NCBI RefSeq assembly: GCF_021532615.1
Contig: NZ_JAKGAQ010000001.1
Coordinates: 930,001-994,000 of the forward strand
From: Octadecabacter dasysiphoniae
Lineage (GTDB): Bacteria > Pseudomonadota > Alphaproteobacteria > Rhodobacterales > Rhodobacteraceae
Length of the DNA stretch: 64,000 bases
Direction of reading: 5' to 3'
Position numbers and translations under genes: made by a program. Positions 1 to 8,769 of this stretch are shown one piece after another. Position 1 is the stretch's first letter. Every line of letters begins with the position of its first letter. Under the pieces are notes generated by a model that was not told where the DNA came from, searched no databases, and saw nothing but the letters and a program-made list of their open reading frames with translations.

Positions 1-3000
1 GGCAATTGGACCAATTCGACTGAACCGACCAGCATTTCATAGGCAAATATTTCTTCGACCTCGCCCCAGTCTTTGCTGCGATAGTCGGCGCAAACACGGC
101 GATACAGTTTGATGCCTCTGACCTGAAAATGATCCGTCCAGACCGGCAGGAGGAGTTTGGTGAAGCAGTATTTGACAGGCCTAATGGTGAGCCATGGGCT
201 CAGGTTCGTTTCCGTTCCGTCCCTTGCGACGAATGAATAGGCATAGCCCAAACCATGGTGCGGATTCCAGACAGGTTCATGTTTGGTAATGATATGCCTT
301 TTCAGCGCAACCATGAGGTTGAACGCGCCCTGATCCCAATCCAGTGGTTCTGAGGGGGGCGGCAAGACACGCGCCACTTCCACCATTTTAACACGCGCCT
401 CTTCCGCCATTTTAGGATGGAACACTTCGCTTCGTCGAAGTTTGACATCCCATGTGTCGCCGGTGGGGGCACGACCATCGATCGTGACTATTTCACGGTG
501 CTCTAGAAGGTCAGGCTTGAGCGTTACCTTCGTGTCGGGATCCCCGAGGATCAACGCCGGTGTTGTGAAATTTTCCTCTTGGCCATCTTCGCGCGTGATC
601 GTTACGGGCCATTCGCTGTCATCCGTGACCCGCAGATCAATGCCACAGGTGTTGTGCGTGGCCACCACGGAATCAAGGTGGACTTCGATCACGAGCTTAT
701 CAATCTGCGCCCAACGTGCCGCGTCGCCTTGTGCTGTGATCATCAGTTCTGTCCACGCGGGCAGCGATCTGAGGAATGTGCTTGCCTCAAGGCGTGAATG
801 GTCTTGTGTTAATGCGCCCAAGATTGACTGGATAAGGCCCTCAGCCTCCTCGGCGTAGCCGCCGCCTACGGTGACGTCTTTGGAGTGTTCGTCATAGGAA
901 AACTGCCATTTCGCAGCGGGGGCAAAGACCTCTTGATCGGCTGTTTCCGATTGCAGGCTTTCAAGCGGGGTTTTGCCGTAACGCACTGCAAAAAGTGTGT
1001 TGTCATGCTTTAGGATGCCATTTCCAAAATGCTGTACAACGACGCTGGCGCTGCGATTGCCTGTGTCGGTCGTATCGGCGCCCGGTCGTTCTGACACCAC
1101 GCAATCGCGCACCGTGATTGATCGAATGACAACCTTGTCGTGATCGAACGGGAAATAGGAATTGCTGCCCAAGTTTACAGACACAGTCCTTGGCCATGCG
1201 TTCCGGTCTTCGTCGGGGTCTGTGTCCCATGGGCCTTTCTGACCTTCGTTCAGAATGGCCAATTGATCCGGGGAAAGTTCGATGGTGATGGGGGCCGCAG
1301 TGTGGGATGGCAACATTGATTGGCTGGCTTCGCCCTCCAACTTTTCAACAATGGATCGCGCAATCGAATTGCTGAATTCGGCAAGATAGCCTTTCAGGGC
1401 CTCAAGGCTGGTTTCCCAGATGCGGCGGCTGTCCTCGGCGTTTTCGGCGTAGACTTGTTGGGTGGTGACGGTTTTTTCGAATTGATCCACCAGCCAATTC
1501 ACACCGAATTCATCGGCACCTTGCGGGATAGGGCAAGGTTCCAAAAAGAGGGCTTCGTAGGCTTTGACCAGTTTGTAGCGCTGCTGAACAAGCCAGTTTA
1601 ACGCGTGGGTCTTCATCTGATCTGCCGCGCCCAAAAGCGCCGTGTTGACCCGCCCATATGAGGCGTCGGCCAAGGCATCGATGAATATCCCTTCGAGATG
1701 GTGGGTCATTGCGATGTCGCTGGCGATTGCGGCAAGTTCAACATGTGCGCTGATGATCTGGCCGACCACTTGGGTTTTGCGAAGATTGAGGTCTTCGATT
1801 TCTTTAGAAAACTGGATGAAGGCGGGGTCTTTGGCCTCAAGCTTTTTCAACAATTTCTTGGCGGCGTCTTCGGGGGCGGCCAAAACACTGAGATCGGCGT
1901 AGATATCTTTCGCGGCATCTGCGAAATTGTCCGATACGGCAGACCATTGCGCGGCGCGTGCTTTGGGCACTTTCGCGGCCTCGCGCGCTTCTTCGGCTTC
2001 TTCGGCTTGGCTTGTGTCAAAGGCGACTTGATCATCGCCTTTATACTTGTCCCAGTATTTCGCACCTTCGGCCGTGGTCGCCTTTTTCTCAAGCTTTTCA
2101 GCCTGTTTTTTGAAATGGTCGGACCGTTTCGCGATACCCTTTTTGCCAAGCGTTTTTCCTTGATCGAGGATATCGTTCAGGATGTGGTCCGCGCTTGGAT
2201 CACGCCCTTTGATGTATTCGCTTGAGCTTTTGACGGCTTTGCCGACCATCCCAAGGGCGGGTTGGCCATAAGGGACAATCGTCATCACGCTTCCGATGAT
2301 ATCAACGGCCGCAGCCAACATGACGCGGTCTTTTGCCTGCGCTGTCAGTTCCTTAACAACCACATCCAGGCGCGATTTTGTGGTTTCGATATCCAGCTTT
2401 AAACGTTCGGATTTGCTGGCAAGGCTTGCCAACGAGGAATTAACCTTGGCTTGGCGCCCGAAATCAAGGTGGCGCCGCTTGCGGACCTCAAGAATGGCCT
2501 GCCAGTGTGCTTCAATCATGGTTTCAATTTTGTCAGAGGCCGACGACAGCCATTGTGACACATAAAGCGCGCGCACTGCGTTTTCGCCCGCACCCCGTTC
2601 AAGATCCATTTCGGCGGCGATGGATAGATTAGGCGCCCAACCTGCCGGGTTTCCGTAGTGATCCAGCCCACGGGTGGCTTTGTCTTTCATTGCGGCAATC
2701 TGGTTTTGCAAGTTCAACAAGGGTGCATAGGCGTCTTGGTCTTCTTGGCGAAGGATATCGTCTGAGCAGCCTTTGATCGCGTCAAATGCCTGCTGGAAAT
2801 CGCTTTGGGACTCGTCGTCATCAAATTCAACATCTGGCAGGACGCGGCGGTAGGATGCGCGGATGGGGGCCAAAGCCTCGGCCATGGACTCAAGGGCAGT
2901 CGCCAGTTGATCGGCGTAACCGCCGCGCGACAATTCAGTCAGATATGCGCTGAAGACGACCGTATGAAGCGGGTGAAACCAGTGTGCGATGCGATTGTAT

Positions 3001-4106
3001 ACTTGAATGGCTTTGAAGGCGTTTGGCATCGCGGGGGCGGCTTCACCGTACATGGTTTCGCCCTCTTGGGGGTACAAAACTCGGGTCCGAACTTCCGGAA
3101 CCGGCTCTACGAAACGAAATTTTTCATCGTGCTCAACGGTGAGTGCAACCGCTTTGACAGGTGTTTCCTTTTTTTTGTCGTCCGGTTTGTAGGCCGTGCC
3201 TGGTGCGCCACCTTCAACCGATCGGGGCTCAGCGTTTTTACCCGGCTCCATCGAATAGGCGCCACGATCATCCAGCATTATAGCCGTTTGAGACGACGCT
3301 GTGATGTACGCGCCGACAGATCCCTGACCCGCAATACCGGGCAGCTTTTCGGACGCCAGACCATTTAGGATAGGAACGGGACTGGGGACTGAAATATCCT
3401 TGTCATCGGCAAGCGAAGCTATGAGAGAGACGGAAACGACCGTGGCGTCACCTTCGTTGATGTTCAGCCCCTTGTCCTTGATGCTGAGCCACTGACGGTG
3501 AGTGTTTACCGCGGTTTGGATGGCTTCCCCTTCCGCGGCTTCGAAATTTATGCCGAACAGGGCAGGGCCGTTCGTTCCGGGCTGGCCGGGTCCGCCTATG
3601 GTGCCATCAGTGCCATCCGTGACAATGACCGGATGGTCCGTGTCATTTTCATCAATGTTCAGGGTTCCGACAAAAAGCTCAACAGGGCCGCTAAATCGCC
3701 CGGTCCGTCCGTTCGCACCAACGTCAGATGGAATGTCTTCGTTTGTATACGGATTGGCCTGTGTGCTGATCTGTGCGCCTTTTGCAAAGTCCAACACGCG
3801 TGCCTGAATCCGCACGCGTATGCCGGGCACGTGGATCATACCTTCGACGCGAACGGCATCGGCCACAATCAAAAGCGAATTTTGCCTCTCAGAGCCAATG
3901 GCGCGCAGCATCGGCTGTAACAGATCGCCATCCGGATTGAGAGTGACATCCACCCCGGTTAGGGCCCAGTTGCCGTGTGACGATTGAAGTTTCGTGTGAA
4001 CGCTGACGTCATATTCGCCGGGTTCGGGTTGTACAAACGTTTGAGACTGCGACAGCCCGACCGGGACTCTGCGAATTATGACGTTGTTGGGAATGTCGTT
4101 TTCCAT
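1..4106 (-). CDS. Very large protein of unknown function, incomplete at the window edge
   Basis: The reading frame is open from an ATG at 4106 to the window edge, giving about 1,368 residues with no stop; the C-terminus is missing. I do not recognise the family with certainty. There is no signal peptide. The first ~200 residues look beta-rich and contain a glycine-rich stretch (GGPGQPGTNGP). Residues of about 330-900 are mostly charged helix with probable coiled coils and one hydrophobic patch (VMLAAAVDIIGSVMTIVPYG). After that comes a beta-rich part with ITIELSPDQLAIL and, further on, VVIRSITVRDCVV. That order, long helices then this kind of beta domain, recalls the C-terminal half of Tc-toxin A subunits, but this is a weak impression from reading. 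The gene stands alone on its strand, 135 bases from the next gene. The long open frame makes the gene itself convincing. Confidence 0.8.
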   Translation of the reverse strand, partial: MENDIPNNVIIRRVPVGLSQSQTFVQPEPGEYDVSVHTKLQSSHGNWALTGVDVTLNPDGDLLQPMLRAIGSERQNSLLIVADAVRVEGMIHVPGIRVRIQARVLDFAKGAQISTQANPYTNEDIPSDVGANGRTGRFSGPVELFVGTLNIDENDTDHPVIVTDGTDGTIGGPGQPGTNGPALFGINFEAAEGEAIQTAVNTHRQWLSIKDKGLNINEGDATVVSVSLIASLADDKDISVPSPVPILNGLASEKLPGIAGQGSVGAYITASSQTAIMLDDRGAYSMEPGKNAEPRSVEGGAPGTAYKPDDKKKETPVKAVALTVEHDEKFRFVEPVPEVRTRVLYPQEGETMYGEAAPAMPNAFKAIQVYNRIAHWFHPLHTVVFSAYLTELSRGGYADQLATALESMAEALAPIRASYRRVLPDVEFDDDESQSDFQQAFDAIKGCSDDILRQEDQDAYAPLLNLQNQIAAMKDKATRGLDHYGNPAGWAPNLSIAAEMDLERGAGENAVRALYVSQWLSSASDKIETMIEAHWQAILEVRKRRHLDFGRQAKVNSSLASLASKSERLKLDIETTKSRLDVVVKELTAQAKDRVMLAAAVDIIGSVMTIVPYGQPALGMVGKAVKSSSEYIKGRDPSADHILNDILDQGKTLGKKGIAKRSDHFKKQAEKLEKKATTAEGAKYWDKYKGDDQVAFDTSQAEEAEEAREAAKVPKARAAQWSAVSDNFADAAKDIYADLSVLAAPEDAAKKLLKKLEAKDPAFIQFSKEIEDLNLRKTQVVGQIISAHVELAAIASDIAMTHHLEGIFIDALADASYGRVNTALLGAADQMKTHALNWLVQQRYKLVKAYEALFLEPCPIPQGADEFGVNWLVDQFEKTVTTQQVYAENAEDSRRIWETSLEALKGYLAEFSNSIARSIVEKLEGEASQSMLPSHTAAPITIELSPDQLAILNEGQKGPWDTDPDEDRNAWPRTVSVNLGSNSYFPFDHDKVVIRSITVRDCVVSERPGADTTDTGNRSASVVVQHFGNGILKHDNTLFAVRYGKTPLESLQSETADQEVFAPAAKWQFSYDEHSKDVTVGGGYAEEAEGLIQSILGALTQDHSRLEASTFLRSLPAWTELMITAQGDAARWAQIDKLVIEVHLDSVVATHNTCGIDLRVTDDSEWPVTITREDGQEENFTTPALILGDPDTKVTLKPDLLEHREIVTIDGRAPTGDTWDVKLRRSEVFHPKMAEEARVKMVEVARVLPPPSEPLDWDQGAFNLMVALKRHIITKHEPVWNPHHGLGYAYSFVARDGTETNLSPWLTIRPVKYCFTKLLLPVWTDHFQVRGIKLYRRVCADYRSKDWGEVEEIFAYEMLVGSVELVQL

Positions 4107-4241
4107 ATTAAGTCCTTGAAATAGAATAGATTTAAAAATTATTCAAAAAGACTACAGCTATTTCGACATTAAGCAACTGCGCACGCCCAGCCAATTCCGG
4201 CGCCAATCATCCCGCTATTGGAACCGTAAAATTTCAGGACT

Positions 4242-5609
4242 TCATCGGACCAAATTTGCGGCATACCCAATCGCGCCAAGGTGGGTTGCCAGCGGGTCTG
4301 ATCCATCAAAGACCGCAACGCTGTGATCCGGCGTTATCCCGCGGCCTTCCCAGATGATGCCCTGATGATCGGTATAGATTTCGTTGGACAATTCGACGAT
4401 CCAGCCGTTGGGCAGTGTCATTTCCAGAACGTCGGAAAAAGCACCGCGCGTTGCCTCACCGACGTGGGTGACTTGGGGCAGCGGGCGCAGGGCAAGTGTG
4501 AGGATTTCACCCGCGCTGACTGTCATGTCGCTGGTCAAAAGGGTCAGCGGCCCGGTGTAGGTTTGGCGTGCGGACGGAACGACAATGCGGCGCAGTGTGA
4601 TCGGATCATCGGCATCCGCCGGATATTCAGAATAGGCAAAAACAGGTTCAGCCGCGAAACGGTTGGCGATCGTCAGGGCGACATCGTCGTAGCCACCAAA
4701 ATTCAGCGACAGATCAAGAATAACATTGGTCACGCCCGCCTGCTCAAAGCCCTCGATCGCATCATCCAGAATGTCGTTCACCGCGTCGATGTCGCCCGCC
4801 AGATCGCCGATGTCACCAGTGGCAAACGCGGCCATCGTCAGAAAATTGATGTAGCCGACTTTCGGGGACACAAAGCCATATTGGACAAATCCGTTGCCTG
4901 CCGTGGTGCCGCGCCCGTTCAGGATGGTCTGGGGGATGTGGACGTGGCGATAGTGGTTGCGAAAATCCAGCTCGGCAGTTTGCGGATTTTGCCCCGCTGT
5001 GCGCGCTTGGGCCTGGATGCGTGCAAACAGCGCGCCGGGGTTTGGTTCAAACAACTGGCGTGTCCCGTTGATGTTTGCCTTTAACCCGATATGACCATCG
5101 GGCAGGGGGGCGATTGCATTGACCATGACGGCAAACAGGTCGGCGTCTGTCGTCGCATCACTGACCTGCGCGCGGGCTGCGGCCGATTGTTCGTCCCAAT
5201 CGACGTCGTAAAGATCAAAAAACGCATAGTGCGAGGCGTAGATATCCAGAAATGCCTCAAGGTTTGCGGTTGGCGTGTTTGCGGGGGGATGGGTGCAGTG
5301 ATCGGGCAGGGCCGCGACACGGTTAAACTGGATCGCCTGTATCGTGTTTTGCTGGCGCAAAAGAAACGCGCGATTGTCGGGGCTGATTTCGATGTCGAAC
5401 ACCTGAAACAATCCCCAAAGCGGATCGCGCCCTTCGCTGATACAGGTGCGATCAGATATCATAAAAGTCTCGACCGAACGGCCATCAATCATGGCGGCAA
5501 TGCCGTACCCGTCCGACACCCACGCACCCTGTAATTGGTCGGCTTCGGGGGGCAGGGCGCAGGCCATGCAGACTAGCGGTGTCAAAAGGAAAAGCGGTTT
5601 TCGGGTCAT
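4242..5609 (-). CDS. S41 family peptidase-like exported protein
   Basis: This 455-residue protein starts at the ATG at 5609, which has AGGA about 8 bases upstream; a longer in-frame start lacks a signal sequence. The N-terminus MTRKPLFLLTPLVCMAC is a short lipoprotein-like or secretory signal. The C-terminal half carries S41 (C-terminal processing / tricorn-like) landmarks: a DLSLNFGGYDD loop and a serine in TVSAGE (Ser365), followed by GEATRGAFSDVLEMTLPNGW. It probably acts as a periplasmic serine peptidase; no PDZ domain is obvious. It follows the AraC-type regulator on the same strand, 98 bases downstream, so the two may be cotranscribed. The substrate is unknown. Confidence 0.8.
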   Translation of the reverse strand: MTRKPLFLLTPLVCMACALPPEADQLQGAWVSDGYGIAAMIDGRSVETFMISDRTCISEGRDPLWGLFQVFDIEISPDNRAFLLRQQNTIQAIQFNRVAALPDHCTHPPANTPTANLEAFLDIYASHYAFFDLYDVDWDEQSAAARAQVSDATTDADLFAVMVNAIAPLPDGHIGLKANINGTRQLFEPNPGALFARIQAQARTAGQNPQTAELDFRNHYRHVHIPQTILNGRGTTAGNGFVQYGFVSPKVGYINFLTMAAFATGDIGDLAGDIDAVNDILDDAIEGFEQAGVTNVILDLSLNFGGYDDVALTIANRFAAEPVFAYSEYPADADDPITLRRIVVPSARQTYTGPLTLLTSDMTVSAGEILTLALRPLPQVTHVGEATRGAFSDVLEMTLPNGWIVELSNEIYTDHQGIIWEGRGITPDHSVAVFDGSDPLATHLGAIGYAANLVR

Positions 5610-5707
5610 GGTGGGGCATCCTGTGGCTGACGTTATTACATCAGTCCACCAGAATAAGGCGCGCGCGTCGTCCTGCGTGACAGGGCCGGACATTGGGTGG
5701 TGTCCGA

Positions 5708-6865
5708 TCAGGTTGGCGCGGACACAGACCCGCGATAGGCCGTTGGTGTTTGCCGCGTGACCTTTTTGAAAGCGGTGTAAAACGAAGAACGGGAATTGAA
5801 ACCAACGTCGTAGGTAATCTCGAGGACGGTTTGATCCGTGTCGCGCAGCAGGGCCTGTGCATCGCTGATCCGGTAGCTGTTTACGAAATCGAAAAAGCTG
5901 TCGCCGATGTTTTCATTAAGGGTTTGCGAAATATAGTTCGGCGATGCCCCGATGTGACGGGCGAGCGACCATAGCGACAGATTGGGATCGCGGTGCAATT
6001 TGTCATCGCCCATCGCCGCGCGCAGTTTGCGTGTAATCCTGTCTGCCATTGCGGGTGTCAGGGCAGATTTTTCGTATTTTGTGGCGCTGTCGGGCAGGGT
6101 TGCTGCACCCGGGGCCAGACTGGGCCGTTGTCGCAATCCGAACAACAAAAGAATGACCAAAAGGCCGAGACCAAACACCGCATCGATCCAAGCCGGGACA
6201 GTGGCAGTCAGGGGTGTCACATCTGCGGCCACATCAATGGCACCGACACCCCAATAGGCGGAATAGATGACGATAATCGTCCCGATCCACTTTAATTCAT
6301 TGTGCTCAACACTGGCGACGTAGCTGCGCAATCTTTTGCGGTAGTGATGCAGGCGGCGGATGATCGCGACCACATATGCGCCCCATTGCACGATGGCCAA
6401 CAGGACCAACATTTCACCTGCCATGCCAACGGCCAAGGGCCACCCTGTTGGCAAAGGATGCGTGTCAGTGAACAGGCCCAGCCGCGCGTGTTGCGGCATG
6501 AACAGCACCGCAGCCCCAAGGATCAAAGCTATTGTTGGCAAAAGGGCGTGCACCCATATGCGGGGCGGCAAGCGGGGCGTGACGGATGTGATGACGCGAA
6601 CATAGCCCCAAAACAGCGGCGCTGCGGCCATCAACCCGATGAGCCAGATCACGGCGGCAAAGATATCGAACCGGATGGCGCTGTCTGGGTTTGCGATTGG
6701 CCAAGGCACATCCCCCAAAGTTGTCGCGCAGCTTGCAAGCAAAACCGCCGCCAATGCGCGAAAAGGCCAGACATCGCGGGTTTGCAAACAACATAAAACC
6801 GCCCCGAACAGCCCAAGGCTGAACGTCGCGGTCGCAATAATATCAAGGATAGGTTGCGTCATCAT
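5708..6865 (-). CDS. AraC family transcriptional regulator with N-terminal membrane domain
   Basis: The 385-residue protein has about seven hydrophobic segments in its first ~240 residues (for example ILDIIATATFSLGLFGAVLCC and AVFGLGLLVILLLFGL). A C-terminal AraC DNA-binding domain follows (SLWSLARHIGASPNYISQTLNENIGDSFFDFVNSYRI, then VLEITYDVGFNSRSSFYTAFKKVTRQTP). It is likely a membrane-bound sensor that controls genes directly. It is transcribed away from the MipA-like gene across a 157-base gap containing a perfect inverted repeat, and lies upstream of the S41 peptidase. These neighbours are the natural candidate targets. The signal sensed is unknown. Confidence 0.88.
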   Translation of the reverse strand: MMTQPILDIIATATFSLGLFGAVLCCLQTRDVWPFRALAAVLLASCATTLGDVPWPIANPDSAIRFDIFAAVIWLIGLMAAAPLFWGYVRVITSVTPRLPPRIWVHALLPTIALILGAAVLFMPQHARLGLFTDTHPLPTGWPLAVGMAGEMLVLLAIVQWGAYVVAIIRRLHHYRKRLRSYVASVEHNELKWIGTIIVIYSAYWGVGAIDVAADVTPLTATVPAWIDAVFGLGLLVILLLFGLRQRPSLAPGAATLPDSATKYEKSALTPAMADRITRKLRAAMGDDKLHRDPNLSLWSLARHIGASPNYISQTLNENIGDSFFDFVNSYRISDAQALLRDTDQTVLEITYDVGFNSRSSFYTAFKKVTRQTPTAYRGSVSAPT

Positions 6866-6926
6866 ACCGTGTTGTGGCGCAAACTGGCGCAGTTTGGCCA
6901 GTGTCGCGCGTCCGAATGAACAGGAT

Positions 6927-6946
6927 CGGACAGGTCTTGCTGTCCG
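6927..6946. promoter_or_regulatory. Inverted repeat between AraC-type regulator and MipA-like gene
   Basis: CGGACAG and CTGTCCG form a perfect 7-base inverted repeat around a 6-base spacer in the divergent intergenic region. It is a plausible operator for the adjacent membrane-bound AraC regulator. Only the symmetry is seen. Confidence 0.45.
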
Positions 6947-7022
6947 TTACATCAAGACCGGACGACAGCACAGACCGCGGCGCGCTTTGATGATCCGGAC
7001 ATTCATCAAAAGGAAAACTGCT

Positions 7023-7748
7023 ATGAAATTTACGATCCCGTTTTTGGTTGCCACCAGTGTAACAGCCGCCACGCCTGTTTTTGCCGAAGGCGACTGGATC
7101 GTTGGCCTGCTTTTAGACGGCAGCCAAAGCCCGTTTGTGGGCGGTCAAGACAGCGTGCAAGCGCTGCCCTATATCGCCTATGAAACCGGGCGCCTGCATA
7201 TCGGGATCGATGAAATCAGTTACGCGCTTGTGGATTCGGGGCGTTTTGATCTTTCGGTGATGTTGGACCCGCGCTTTGCCGCTGATTTACCCGACACAGC
7301 GCTTTTTGACGGATTGAAACGCGACGATGCGTTCGAGGCCGGATTTGCGGCCAGCTATGCCTTTGGGGATGCGTCGGCAAATTTGTCTGTGCAGCATGAT
7401 GTGTCCGGTGTTCATGATGGTTTGGCCGCAAAACTCTCCCTCAGCCACGAGGCACAGTTGGGCGCGGTTGGCCTTGATTTTACAGCGGGCGTGAAGTTTC
7501 AGGACTCGGATTTGAACAACTATTTACACGGTGTCGCAACCGCAGACGTGACCGCCGATCGCGCTGCGTTTGAAATGGACAACACGATCAATGCCTTCGC
7601 ACAGATGAACGCGCTGATGCCCATTTCCGACAATGCTTTTTTGTTGGGCGAAGTCACCTACACCGATCTTGGCGAGGCGGCGGACAGCCCCTTGGTCAAC
7701 CGCGATCACATAGCCGATGTCACGCTTGGGCTGTTGTTCCAGTTCTAA
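7023..7748 (+). CDS. MipA/OmpV family outer-membrane protein
   Basis: The 241-residue protein starts at an ATG with AAGGA about 10 bases upstream; an in-frame upstream extension has no signal sequence and overlaps the divergent regulator. MKFTIPFLVATSVTAATPVFA is a clear Sec signal peptide. The rest is alternating beta-strand sequence ending in an aromatic residue (LGLLFQF), typical of beta barrels, with the family pattern GGxDSVQALPYIAYETGRLHIGIDEISYALVDSG. Its length fits the family. It is probably inserted in the outer membrane with a structural or permeability role. It is divergent from the AraC-type regulator, which probably controls it. Confidence 0.8.
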   Translation: MKFTIPFLVATSVTAATPVFAEGDWIVGLLLDGSQSPFVGGQDSVQALPYIAYETGRLHIGIDEISYALVDSGRFDLSVMLDPRFAADLPDTALFDGLKRDDAFEAGFAASYAFGDASANLSVQHDVSGVHDGLAAKLSLSHEAQLGAVGLDFTAGVKFQDSDLNNYLHGVATADVTADRAAFEMDNTINAFAQMNALMPISDNAFLLGEVTYTDLGEAADSPLVNRDHIADVTLGLLFQF

Positions 7749-7787
7749 CGGGGGCGATGGGCACCAAGCCCTCGGCAGTGCTGAATT

Positions 7788-8675
7788 TCATCCGGCGTGC
7801 ACAGAGGATTGCCCCGCCAGTAGGCTTTTGAGGGCGGGGTGCGGGAACTTTCGCGGCAGCGTCACGGCAAAGAACGGTTCAGAAATGCCCAGATCGAAGG
7901 GCGCCGTTTGCAGGATGCCGCTTGCGATTTCTTCGGCGACGACAACGGTGGGGGTGATCGCCACCCCCACATCCGCCCGCGCAAGCAAGCGCACCATTGC
8001 CATGTCATCCACACTGGCCGCGATATGCGGTTTGACCCCGAGCGTTGCGATCAAGTTTTCAAATCCGGCGCGAATGATGCTTTCGGTGGGCACGATCAGC
8101 GGTTCATTGGCCAGCAGCGACGCCAGCGTTTTGTGGCGCAGCCTGTGGGGCGTGGCGTGCAGATACACTGGCTGTTCCGCGATCCGCTGTGCGCCGTATT
8201 GAAATGTCGTACCCGTTTGCGGAACTTCGGTGGTCAGAACAACATCAAGCGCGAGGGTTTCCAGATCAGCGAGCAGCGTATCGGTATTCCCTGATTTCAG
8301 AGAAAACGGATAGTCATCAATCGCGAGCAACGGCTGCAAAAACTGAAGCTGGAAATTGCGCGACAAGGTTGAAAGTGCGCCGATCCGCAGGGGCGGTTTT
8401 ACGTCACTGTTTTGGTGCAACGTCGCAAGAAGTTCGTCCCCAGCACTAAAGATCCGGTCAGCGTGATCCAATGCGATACGGCCTGCTTCTGTCAGGACCA
8501 ACGTGCGCCCGACGCGGTCAAACAGCTCAAAACCGAGGCGGTCTTCGAGTTGGCGGATTTGAACGGACAACGCCGATTGCGCGACGTTCAACCGTTCGGC
8601 CGCGCGCCCCAGATGGCCCTCTGTCGCGACTTCGCGAAAGTAGCGCAGATGATGATAGTTCAAACGAGAATTCAT
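7788..8675 (-). CDS. LysR family transcriptional regulator, divergent from the SbtA-like transporter
   Basis: This 295-residue protein has the usual LysR length. The N-terminal winged helix-turn-helix reads NYHHLRYFREVATEGHLGRAAERLNVAQSALSVQIRQLEDRLGFELFDR, followed by an effector-binding domain. It is divergently transcribed from the SbtA-type permease, the classical arrangement for a LysR activator and its target. A perfect inverted repeat overlaps its start codon, which would suit autoregulation. The ligand cannot be told from the sequence; by analogy with other SbtA-linked regulators it could sense a carbon metabolite. Confidence 0.92.
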   Translation of the reverse strand: MNSRLNYHHLRYFREVATEGHLGRAAERLNVAQSALSVQIRQLEDRLGFELFDRVGRTLVLTEAGRIALDHADRIFSAGDELLATLHQNSDVKPPLRIGALSTLSRNFQLQFLQPLLAIDDYPFSLKSGNTDTLLADLETLALDVVLTTEVPQTGTTFQYGAQRIAEQPVYLHATPHRLRHKTLASLLANEPLIVPTESIIRAGFENLIATLGVKPHIAASVDDMAMVRLLARADVGVAITPTVVVAEEIASGILQTAPFDLGISEPFFAVTLPRKFPHPALKSLLAGQSSVHAG

Positions 8676-8693
8676 TCTTTTTTATAGAATGAA
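8671..8693. promoter_or_regulatory. Inverted repeat over the LysR start codon
   Basis: TTCATTCT and AGAATGAA form a perfect 8-base inverted repeat with a 7-base spacer. The left arm contains the LysR start codon (8673-8675). The position suits an autoregulatory LysR site that also controls the divergent permease. Confidence 0.55.
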
Positions 8694-8769
8694 ATGGACA
8701 GAAAGATATATTTTTATTCATTACATCGATTGCGTATTCCCGCCGGACACCCCCAGCAGGAGCGACACC

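Noticed and set aside
442..3920. Many short plus-strand frames in the first 4 kb
   Set aside because: They are shadows of the long minus-strand gene, which is continuously open over the same stretch.
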